Of a stretch of DNA of 64,000 bases, positions 54,700-64,000 are shown in pieces. The stretch spans positions 62,001 through 126,000 of the forward strand of contig OZ345363.1 in the NCBI GenBank assembly GCA_977006965.1. Reading direction: 5' to 3'. The translations under genes were made by a program, and so were the position numbers. Position 1 is the first letter of the stretch, and each line of letters begins with the position of its first letter. The notes under the pieces are model-generated. The model made no database searches and was not told where the DNA came from. It saw only the letters and a program-made list of their open reading frames with translations. Source of the stretch: Phymatolithon calcareum (taxonomy: Eukaryota; Rhodophyta; Florideophyceae; Hapalidiales).

Positions 54700-55640
54700 A
54701 ACCAAAGCTATGTACGACAACCACGATACTCCTTCGAAAAAATTGGCATGAAGAAAACATTCCAACCAATTCAGAAGAAATACCACAGGGTACAAATGGT
54801 AAACCCGGACGAATAATACGTGAAGACCTGAGAATCATGTCAGAAAAAAATGCATTTACCAAATTACCTATTGGGGACTTGGAGAGGGCAGAGCAGGAAG
54901 AGCTAAAAAACGAACGCCTATACTTCTCGAGGCCACGTTGAAAGCAACCGAGTCTATGCCGGACGTCGAGGTTCATGAACAGAAATTGCTCTCACCGGCA
55001 GGAGACATTTTCTCGATTGATGGTATTGACTCGCTCTCAGAGCCTAGCACTAGGTTCCTCAGTCACGATGACGGAGCCAGGCTGAAGCTCGAATACGACG
55101 GACGGACCCTCTGAGGCCATGGCTCTGTTCACGCTTATTAGCCACCCTATTCTCACCTCTCTTGATCCAGCTGAGATTATAAAGTTCATGGACAAGAGGA
55201 CGCAGTACGAGTTCCAGATTTATGAGAAGCAAAAGGAGATCCTTCGCTATCTCCGGAAAGCTCTCTTCTCTCCGTCAACCCTCAGTTTCTTCGCAGCAAG
55301 CACTTTATGGGCGAATTCGACTAAAGTGCTCCTCATGCTGAATTCAAATACATAGCCTACGACCACATCCGAACCGTACTCGAAACATTTTGTAAAAACG
55401 CCAGCTCCAGGGCACCCGATACACAGGTTATCGAGGCAGCACATGCGGGTCTATGCAGACCAACACACATCACGGATGCAAGTGTAATAATCAAGCAGCT
55501 TGTTGCCGACTATTTCAAGCGTATGGCGGACATTGGGTATTCAACGTTCAAAGACGCGAACCCGAAAATGACGGTTCAGAACCTCACGAGGGCACTGCAC
55601 CCCATCGTTCCGAAGAACCCGATTGAAAAAGACATCGATT
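54700..55640 (+). pseudogene. Element E gag
   Basis: A decayed gag: KNAFTKLPIGDLERAEQEEL, TPILLEATLKATESMPDVEV, then AMALFTLISHPILTSLDPAE, IIKFMDKRTQYEFQIYEKQK and, after frame changes, AHAGLCRPTHITDASVIIKQ. The IKF-x-K/R-x-YE order resembles gag of Ty3-like elements known from oomycetes. At least three stops or frameshifts. Confidence 0.6.
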
Positions 55641-55644
55641 ACGG

Positions 55645-56450
55645 ATGTCCAAAACTTTAGCAAGCATGTTACAGAACAGGCTGAGCACATTGACAAAGCA
55701 AAGAGTTTTGGAGCGACATCAAAGGCCCCAGCTCGAGCTCCAAGTCATCCTGATTCATCTAGAAAGGCGCCTGCAAAATTTCAAGCTCAAAAATCGTCCA
55801 CCAGCGCACGGACGAAGAACAACATGTTTAAGAACCATAATAAGCCTTTTTGTTTGTGGCCTGCACACTTTGAAAAGGTTTTCGCCATTTCTTGCGGGAC
55901 TGCAAAGAATGTCAAGAGGAGGAAAAATCTTCACTTATCGAGAAATATAAGAACGAAAGGAAACGCAATAAGGGTGAGGAAAGAAATGTCAAGTCATCAG
56001 AAAAAACACCCCGCCAATGATTTTATTGTCTCTGCTATCGTCGGTGGACCTGTTGAATCTTCGTTGTGTACGGACAGTGGTTCGGATATTAATCTCATTG
56101 ATATGAAGCTGTTTGACGAAATGTGGACAAGGGGCGCTGTAATGGAAGTTTTCCCTCTTGTTCCACCTCATTGCTGTGGGCTGGCTATAAAAAACATGGG
56201 CGACGATTCAAACATCTTCGTTAAATGTACGCATACAATTAAGATGACAGTGACATTATCTATAAGGCACGTAACAGGCTTGAATTTTCGTAACACAGTC
56301 TGGTATGTGACTGATTACAAAACTGAAGTTCCTCTTCTAGGGCGACATGTGCTACATGCCCTCGGTCTCAATCCCGAAAAACTGCTCAAGGCTGCATTCG
56401 AGAAATTGGCGTCTGAAGTCGACATGAATGACATTGTTCCCGAGCAAAAT
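55645..56450 (+). pseudogene. Element E nucleocapsid and aspartic protease
   Basis: A long open frame (55623-56480). The middle codes a broken zinc knuckle (PFCLWPAH...). The protease part has SSLCTDSGSDINLIDMKLFD (DSG in place of DTG) and ends with VPLLGRHVLHALGLNPEKLL, the flap and ILG-like helix of retropepsins. It is the best-preserved part of element E. Confidence 0.65.
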
Positions 56451-56559
56451 CAGGTAAGGGAACCCTGGCATATATCATGAACCAGGGGGTATTTCAGTCG
56501 CAAGGATTTGAGGAGGATAAGGATACCACGCAGCTCGACGAAGAGTGCTTCGTTGATCT

Positions 56560-57747
56560 CGAAATTGATACGCCAGCGGAGCTAAATCATGCACGCAACA
56601 GTTTATTAAGCATTGCAAGTGATAATCTAATGATCCCAAAAGCCCTACAAAGGCTAAAGAAGTTACTACCGAGTACAAGGACAGTTCCGGTTTCGCCTTG
56701 GAAATGATGCGCAACGTAATGTTAAACCCAGGAAGATACAGCACAACCGCACTTAGAAGCCCGTAATAGCAAGAACTGGACGATACTGCGGGCCTCAAAG
56801 GAAGTTCATTGACACATATTTCGATCGACTTCTCGAATATGGATTTGCAGTCCCACAGACCAGTCAAATCTCGGCTTCTGCCCGCTATGGGTATCAAAGC
56901 CGGCACCCAGAAATGCTCGACTACCCTTGACCTTCGCCCTGTTACGTCTGCTACAATACCCATGCCGTGGCCTATGCCACACCTGGATTCTGAGCTTTTG
57001 GATTTGGATAGAAGAAAATACTTCGCATTTATCGCTTTTGTTTCGGATTGCTGGAAGCTACCACTCAAAGAGTCTTCCGAAACGTATCACAGCTTCATCA
57101 CCTCAACAGTTGCTCTAAGACCGACTAGAACGTTACAAGAGGGACGAAATAGTGCCGCTAATATCCAATCTCGTCTTGCGCCTTGCTTTGTCTCCATTCG
57201 CGAGCACCTGAAGGCTTGCCTCGATGACGTTCTACTTCAAACATCGACTGAGCAGGAGTTAATCAACATACTGGAGCAATTATTCAAGATATGCAGAGAA
57301 AGAAACCTCAAAATATCTGTTCTAAAATCTCTTCTGTTCGCGCTCTTCGTACGTTGGTGTGGACGAATCATTGACGGAGAAGTAGTCAAGTTTGCCCCAA
57401 GCCGGCACTTCGGACTCCTTGATATCTCTCTACCTGTTACGGCAGAAGAATTGAGTTAATTCATATACTGTACGCAATGGATGTGCACAAGCATCCCGGA
57501 CTATACGAAACGTATTGCGCCTCTCAGACAAGTTCTCGAGGAGGCGTATAAAATCTCTGGAAGTCGCACAACAAAGTCCATAGCTAACCTGCAACTTTCC
57601 AAACTGTCATGGGGGCCCATACACGAGAATTCCTACCGTGATCTTCATGAAAGTCTCAAAGATGAGGTTAAATTAAGCCATCGTGACACCACTAAACCTC
57701 TTGCATCTCCACGGATGCTTCGGATTGCTATTGGGCAGCATTGGTGA
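56560..57747 (+). pseudogene. Element E reverse transcriptase
   Basis: Two open frames of 216 and 88 codons with one frame break near 57460. Seen: LDLRPVTSATIPMPWPMPHL, FAFIAFVSDCWKLPL, PTRTLQEGRNSAANIQS, then CLDDVLLQTSTEQEL, where Cys replaces the Tyr of YLDD, and VRWCGRIIDGEVVKF, a motif typical of this lineage. IPDYTKRIAPLRQVLEEAY and LSWGPIHENSY lead into RNase H. Confidence 0.7.
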
Positions 57748-58260
57748 CGCAATGTGGCCATGAGAAACTAGATAAACCACTCTTGAACAAGCGCATGAAC
57801 CGTTGGCATTTTTGAGTGGTGATGTGAAGGCAAGTGATGGAAGACATCGCTGGACGACATTCTAAAAAGAAGCTTTTGCAATAATTGACGTTTTCAAAAA
57901 GCTGGGCTACATGCTCCTTTCAGAAACAGAGATACATCTATACACCGATCATCGCAACATCCTTCTCGTTTTCAACCCGTACGCTCGGGAACCACCTCTC
58001 GGAAGGCACAAAGTTATTAAAGTTGAATATTGGGGTTTATACCTAGCAAAGTTTCGGTACGTGATGCAACAAGTGGACGGGGATAGAAATGTATTGGCGT
58101 ACATCATGACTCGATGGCTATGCGGATGTCGAGGTCAACAGTGCAGTACCAAGACGATCACTCATATACTGGAGTCTACTGTCATCGTTCCAACCCCCAC
58201 CGATGGCAGCTTTCTATGGCCCGACATTGAAGAGATTGTGGTTATCCAGAAGGAAGCTAA
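57748..58260 (+). pseudogene. Element E RNase H
   Basis: ALVTQCGHEKLD-like and PLAFLSGDFKASDGRHRWTT in one frame, then KEAFAIIDVFKKLGYML, EIHLYTDHRNILLVF and AKFRYVMQQVDGDRNVLA. YTDHRN is the conserved catalytic-region motif. One stop (near 57867) separates the halves. Confidence 0.65.
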
Positions 58261-58299
58261 AGAGCAAAATGCTGAGTTCTCAAACGGCGGACTGGCCCT

Positions 58300-59123
58300 A
58301 AAAACGGAAAGATTGTCATTCCTCCAAACGCCCATGATCTGCAGTATCGATTTCTCTTCATTTCCCATGCTAGTGCTAAGGGGCACAGAGGGAGTAACAC
58401 CACTCTCGAAACTCTTCTTGAGAAATATTATCGGGACTCTATGCAGGACGTCTGCAACGAATTCGTGAGGCACTGTATTCACTGTCCCATCTCTTCCAGG
58501 GGAGAAACAATTCCACGTCCGCTCGCAATAATCAAACATGCGGCAAAGCCAAATGAAATTGTCCACTTTGTCTTCTTGTTCATAGGTAGGAAGAAGAACG
58601 TGCAGGTTCTTAAGGACAATCTTTCCGCATAATTATGGCTGGTTCCTGTTGTGAATTGCGAATCATCAGAGGTCTCAAAGTCAATGATGGTTTGGATACA
58701 CGCTTTCACCGAATTAGCTACTGGATATCGAACAAGGGTTCACATTTTAAGAGCCAGGTCATGAACTATCTTCCTTCGCAGTTGAAAATCAATCATCACT
58801 TTGTGGTTGTCTACTCACCTTGGGCTAACGGAACCGTGGAGAGAGTTATGAGAGAAGTTCTGCCCGCTTCCAGAGCCCTACTATCTGCGTTCAAGCTCGC
58901 ACCCCAGGATTCGCCTCACGTCTTGCCCCTGCTGCAAAGATTTCTGAATGAGTCTCCGCTTTTGAGACTTGGGCGAGACGAGGATAGATCAATCCGGACG
59001 CCTTTCCAAGCAATGAAAGGTATTAGGCCAGGTCGAACGAATTTTATTACTGAAGTATGGCCAAAACTGCAAAACATGGAGCAGGGTAAGGCTGTTCAGA
59101 TAATGGCGCTTGAAGGGATATAA
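58300..59123 (+). pseudogene. Element E integrase
   Basis: An HHCC zinc finger is readable across 58350-58490 (HASAKGHRG ... CNEFVRHCIHC). The core follows in broken frames and ends in one 162-codon frame with NKGSHFKSQVMNYL, VVYSPWANGTVERVMREVL (the Asn-Gly-x-x-Glu region with the catalytic Glu) and VLPLLQRFLNESPL. A stop at about 58630 and frame changes inactivate it. Confidence 0.7.
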
Positions 59124-59199
59124 CACGCTCTCGATGATATACACAAATATGTGTCTCAGTGCTCTACCAAAAACAGAACGAGGCACATCGCCTCGCACA

Positions 59200-59682
59200 A
59201 TCGCAAAACAAACGTCATAGCGCCGATTTTTCATCTCGGCGACTTTGCCCTACTTCACAGAGCTCAAGACAACGGGCGCAAATTGGATCATCGTTGGTTT
59301 GGCCCTCGTCCTGTGACGAAAGTAATCAACGAGCTTGTTTTCGAGATCTCTCCACTCGATGGAACAAATTCTGTTAAAGCTCATGCATCCCGTCCCTCAT
59401 CTATCGTGAAGGGCTTACCGACGAAGCCAGTGACAAGTTGAAATGACTAGCAGCTCATCTTGAAACCAAATTCGAGGTCCTCGAGAGTCTTTTGGATATA
59501 CGAAAAATCAATTGCGTTCTACATACAAGTCCAATGGTTCGGCTTACCAGACCCTGAAGAATTCACACTGAAGCATTTGGACGTCCTAAAAGAAGACATA
59601 CCAGACATTGTCAAGGAGTTCTTCAAGTCTTGCCACAAAACTAATCTCGCGACTCAGGCATTGTCCCTCTTTACTGCTTAAT
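59200..59682 (+). pseudogene. Element E pol C-terminus and chromodomain
   Basis: FHLGDFALLHRAQDNGRKLD, RWFGPRPVTKVINELVFEIS is the integrase C-terminal domain. After a stop, IYEKSIAFYIQVQWFGLPDP, EEFTLKHLDVLKEDIP reads as a chromodomain of the W-x-G-L-P-D/E type. The coding region ends near 59682. Confidence 0.65.
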
Positions 59683-59957
59683 TCCAATGCTGGTATCAAG
59701 CAGAGGGCACTTAGAAAATTGCGCGTCTCATGAAGACGCCTTCATTCTACTATAGGTTACATGCAATATTTCCCATGTAATCTTTAGGCTCCTGGTTTCT
59801 GTGGTAGGGATCATTTGGAGAGCACACATCACGAGACAGTTATAGTTGCTGAATAGGTATCCGAATCCTAAACGGGATGTCACGTAATTTAGAACTACAC
59901 AATTACAAGAGTAACATCTACACAAAAGGTATAACAGGCAGATTGACCTAGCGCAAG

Positions 59958-60054
59958 CTAAGCGAGGGCAAAGCATGAAGAGCCAAAAACCAACACCTAT
60001 ACTTGATGATGCCACGGTGAAAGCAACTAAATCCATGCCGGACGTCGAGGTTCA
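59958..60054 (+). repeat. Second copy of the element E gag N-terminus (fragment)
   Basis: About 97 bp similar to 54880-54976; ATGCCGGACGTCGAGGTTCA is identical, and both encode TPIL-x2-AT-x-KAT-x-SMPDVEVH. Similarity ends abruptly at 60054. It shows another member of the family was present here. Confidence 0.7.
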
Positions 60055-63000
60055 TCTACAATCTCATGGCCTTCGAAAGCGAATGATGTGGTATGATTGT
60101 AAGCAAGAAATTCCTCCGGTTCCAGTGGATGCCCATTGCTGAGTTTTTCAAGACCGTGCTTATTAGAGATTGGTGAGTCCTTGCGTGGTGTCATTTCGCA
60201 CGGCTGAGGAAATGGACTGGAATTTTGACTTCCCAAATGCGTTTTACTTCGTGCAGCGACGCACGAACCGTATATCCTTATGCCATCCATAATCAAGGAG
60301 GCCTTGTTTTTGGTGTACCGACGTTGAAAGTGAGAAATTCGTCCTCTACGGTTGGGTGTGGGCACTTGCATTCTCCCTAGTCGAGCTATCTAAGCTTCCA
60401 GCTATTAGTATTATCTTTGGTGAGTCCTGCTTCCGAGCTGGATCAGTTTGTTTGATGGGACTCTCGGGGTGCTTTAGAGCCTTTGGGGAGCCAGAGTTGG
60501 TGTTTCATCGGTTTCCTGGCGAGACTGTACATCCGCGTGGCCTTTCGGTATGGATTTTGATGCTTCGGTTCTCTTCTGAGCTTGAGCTCTCGTTTTAAAG
60601 ATCTCTGGCCTTTCAATTTCATGAAGTGAATTCAGTTGCATGCTAGCCCTCACGGATTGTCTTTCGTAATAGCTCTGAGCGTCGGTTTCATTTCTTGCTT
60701 CGGCGTTCACCGCTGTATACTTAATGCGTATGTCGTATGGTTCGAAGTTTTGGATTTTGCGAAGCATGGGAGCCGTGATCAGTCTGTGTCCTTCATCTTG
60801 ACTTGAAGAGGCGAGAAGTCTTTGAGGTGAGTGAATTCTAAAGCACGCGTGACTGTGACAAGCTGGTTGATAAGCGCCTCGTCCGCGAGAATTTCAATTG
60901 CCATGGACTCGACGTAGTTAATGCTAATTAATGCCCAGCTCGATGTGAGCAGCGGTTTAAGAAGTTTTCTGAGTTGTCCAATCTTCCTCTCGTAATGATC
61001 GAAAAGTATACCTCTTGGAGATTAGGCTTCTGTCGCGTGGTTTTAGCACGTAAATAGGAGAAGTGCGTACTGACTTGAATTTTGAAGCCAAAGAACCGGG
61101 TATTGCATCGGCAAAAATTGTGGGATGAGATGCTATCTCTGACCAGGACATCCTACGGTTAACTTCTTCAATTGTGTCGTTGAGATGGTCGTCAGACTGG
61201 ATGACAGCCTTTCCTCAGACTGCCTCGACTTTTATCGAACATTTGGGAAGGCGTACTGCCTTGTACAGGCGCAGGGCGGTTGATTGTCCCCATAGCTGGT
61301 GCAATCTGCGCTGTTATGTTGAGCTTTACAAGCACGAATTTCAGTTGTCTTTGCAGATATACAACTTGCTCATGGTTAATTGTCAGCAAGCGTATGGAGT
61401 TCGATTGTCCTCCTGTCGGGACATGGTAGAAATGGTTTCTTTCTCGAGCTTTTTCACAATGCACATTCAATAGTTTAGACAACGTGTCGTCCTTGTGTGG
61501 TTTTCATGCATCCGGAGCAGAGCAGCTTCTCTACCTGTCCTACCTACCCACGCTGTAGGGGTTGAACGCACGGGCTGGCACACTAGTTGTAGTCGGGTAG
61601 TCTCCTTGCGGAATGTCCAGGGCGCCGCGAAGTTGCGACATTTATAGAGTGTATTATTGGATCAACAAAGATTAGGGAGACAGTATGATCACTTATCAGT
61701 TTGGTAAGTGGAACAATGGAAGCTTTGGGAATCTTTCCGAGCAGTTCTGTCTGATCAGCGTATACGTGCACACGTGTATCATGATTAATAATATCATTAA
61801 GCCATAGAAAGGGAAACGTACTCGTAGTTCAAGACTTATTATAATAGTCTAGAATACTAAGGGAAAATGGAAGCAGTTGCGGAGGTCTAACAAAGGCGAA
61901 TTTTCGGGAAGGTCTCAAAATGCGCTAATGGAGAGAAGAAGGTGTGTTTTTCTGCGGATGCTACGTGTACGGGAGGTAACAGTAGAGTCATCACTCACGT
62001 AATATGTTGGACTCCACACACGTTATGGATAATTTTTCTCTGCCGTAAGACTTCGGGCATTTTGAATGCATTTCCAAATCGTTGAATTTTGGCGCCATCT
62101 CTTCTCCGTCTATTGCGCGTGACAACGATAACTCACTGCGAGAACTGTCGCTGAAGTGAGGTCATATCAATTTACAGCTCGACATAGTCACGTTTTTAGA
62201 TCTTTAGAAGTCTACTGGCGTAGAACCCAGGCGACAGCGGTATCTAGGCGTGCATATGTGATGAAGATTGTTGTTCCGCCTTTCTCGGAAGAGGCGAAGT
62301 GGGGTCTCCATGGCCGATTGTCGTCGTCCTCGGGGTCGGCATTTCTCGGCTCAGAATTGCCGATCTTCTCGTCCTCAAAGTCCTGACTATGAAACGTTGG
62401 GGCTGTTTTACCTTATAACGTCTTCGCGACCAGAGTGGGCTAGATTAGAGCGCGGCCATTGCCATCCTTCCAGGTAAGAAGCTCCACGTCGTCATTCGTT
62501 CCTAGCCTGGCTAGAACTCGTTCAACGATCCTTCAAGCAGCCTTGCAAATTTGCGCACCAAGGTGCGTCGATTATGTCTAAAGCTCCAAGCTTCGCGATG
62601 GCTCATTCTATGTGCAACATTAGTTTTCAGAGTTTGCAGCCATCCTCAAGCAGCTTAGAACCTTCCTTGTCACACATCTTACTGGAACAAAGCGATTCCG
62701 GAGATTCGCCCTGTGCTCCTTGAGGTGATACCGCCCGCCATGATCGCGCTCCTCTGAATGAGGATCCCTCCACCCGTCGGGCTCCTGTCTGCCCGATCAG
62801 CGGATCGAGCGTCTCCTTCGCACGGTGAAGCTTCTGCGCTCGTCGCTGTCGTCGGCATTGCGCGGCAGAAACCTTGAAATTCGGTTTTTCTTGATACTGT
62901 CCAACTTTTGGCGAAAATAATCCTGAAATTATTTCGAAAGACACCTCCTGCTTGGACTCAAAAGGTACAGGGACTAAGGGGACACACAATACTGCATAAA

Positions 63001-64000
63001 TATTGGCATTCATTAATGTGCGATCTCTAAGATAACGCTCCAAAATTGATTTTCCCTGCTGCTTCATTCCTGTCTTCATCGACAGAAAATCTATTGGCAT
63101 GAGGTGAATTCACGTAGTTGACTCGGAAGACATATGGCATCTTCTTATTGGTGCATGCTCAACACATGACGGCAGGTTCGTCGACTAGGGCTACCCTATT
63201 TCCAACAATTGGTCTCTCGCGCTTTGCAAATTGAAACTCCGAACATGTACGAACACGTCTATATTTTAATGCTTCCATGTTTTTAAAACTGCCCAACCGT
63301 TTGCATAGTGCATTTCTAGCTTGTTTAGGTGCTTCACTGCCCAGAAAACATATTCCACACTGCCCGATAGTGGAACGGCTCGGAGATCATGTGATCGTTG
63401 CGGAGGTCCATACCTGCTGTCGCAGCCACCTCTACTTCAGCATGGCCTTCTAAAACACTTCCTGTCGATATCTGCTTTTCTAGAATTTCTTACCGTATTC
63501 AGTAAAGTGTCGAAAGAGCACAGTGCAGATACTGCACGTTTCTCCAAGAGCATTCATTCAACAATAAAATATTCAGTTTTCCAAAATGTCTCAAATTTGG
63601 CATAGTACTCCCAGAATGCGGAACCGCTAGATCTCGACGTCTCTTTTCTCGCGTATTGCCGGCGCTTAGGTTTCATTATTCTCATGCTGCAGTTCTTGAA
63701 ACGCAGTCTCGCGGGGCTGACGGCGCTGACACACCACCCCGCCACACATATGCTGACGTCGTCCTTCCCGCACAAGTCTCCGGTTAAGAGTCTTCCTGTC
63801 GGCTCAGTTCTCTCGCGCTATTCTTCTTGAAAAAAAGTGCCGCGTGACGCACAGCGCTGATGCTCCACCCCCGCCCGTGATCCCCCGAGTTCTAAACTTC
63901 CGCTCTAACATCTGCACTAACCTCAATGCGACAGTAGCGTTTTCTAAAAACTGTTCAGTTTCACGTTTTGGAGGGCTATCTGTTTTCTTTGTTTTTAGTA
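60055..64000. other. Right edge, no recognised gene
   Basis: Minus-strand frames at 60474-60767, 60957-61151 and 61192-61482 could be pieces of one decayed coding region (AIEILADEALINQLVTVTRA and KIQNFEPYDIRIKYTAVNAE are the most protein-like), but no family is recognised. A 157-codon minus-strand frame at 62627-63100 is basic and unrecognised. Near 63715 and 63845 a short diverged repeat (CGCTGA..C.CCACCCC) occurs twice. Confidence 0.35.

Noticed and set aside
20998-59682. Endogenous virus other than LTR retroelements
   Set aside because: All recognised replication proteins are Ty3/gypsy, Ty1/copia or LINE type; no envelope, capsid or DNA-virus polymerase motif was found.
1-64000. CRISPR arrays, rRNA genes, telomere repeats
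   Set aside because: No regularly spaced repeats, rRNA motifs or telomere-type arrays were seen anywhere in the window.

Overview
The window looks like nuclear DNA of a eukaryote with compact, intron-poor genes set against blocks of transposon debris. I favour an alga, most likely a red alga, because of short spacers, mostly single-exon genes, two short introns in one gene only, and chromodomain-bearing Ty3/gypsy elements. This is inference; nothing in the sequence names the species. There is no bacterial operon structure, rRNA or CRISPR array, and no convincing intact tRNA.

Gene island (about 0.6-15.8 kb). Five housekeeping genes: 26S proteasome subunit RPN1 (minus), then on the plus strand a type II NADH dehydrogenase, a small WD40 protein resembling nucleoporin SEH1, a DDX42-type RNA helicase, and Mediator subunit 15 (MED15) with two short introns. 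The spacers carry a strong excess of the heptamer TACTGTA/TACAGTA, and one spacer holds an 818-bp PIF/Harbinger-like deletion derivative with a perfect 41-bp-arm hairpin inside.

Transition (15.8-20.6 kb). No host gene recognised. It holds the dimerisation domain of a dead hAT transposase with ATTGC-rich flanks, a purine-rich stretch, a long imperfect hairpin (54-bp arms) and a tRNA-like/SINE-like segment.

Transposon block (20.6-64 kb). (i) Element C, a decayed minus-strand Ty3/gypsy chromovirus with one LTR. (ii) A three-level nest: a plus-strand Ty1/copia relic is split by element A (minus strand, 24830-39855, LTRs 411 bp, TSD ATAAG), which is itself split by element B (plus strand, 27218-33630, LTRs 583 bp, TSD TGTGG). 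A and B have near-identical LTRs, so both are young, yet both carry frameshifts and nonsense codons. (iii) A LINE reverse-transcriptase relic. (iv) Elements D and E, old plus-strand Ty3-like elements of a second lineage (DSG-type protease, RT with a WCGR motif, C-terminal chromodomain). The remaining tens of kb (46.7-54.6 and 60-64 kb) hold only short open frames that I do not recognise.

The most unusual items are: element B's roughly 1-kb AUG-free leader, which carries an open frame with matrin/U1-type C2H2 zinc-finger motifs ahead of gag; the antisense open frames between pol and the 3' LTR of element A; the spacer heptamer; and the two hairpins. Starts and ends of degenerate elements are approximate.
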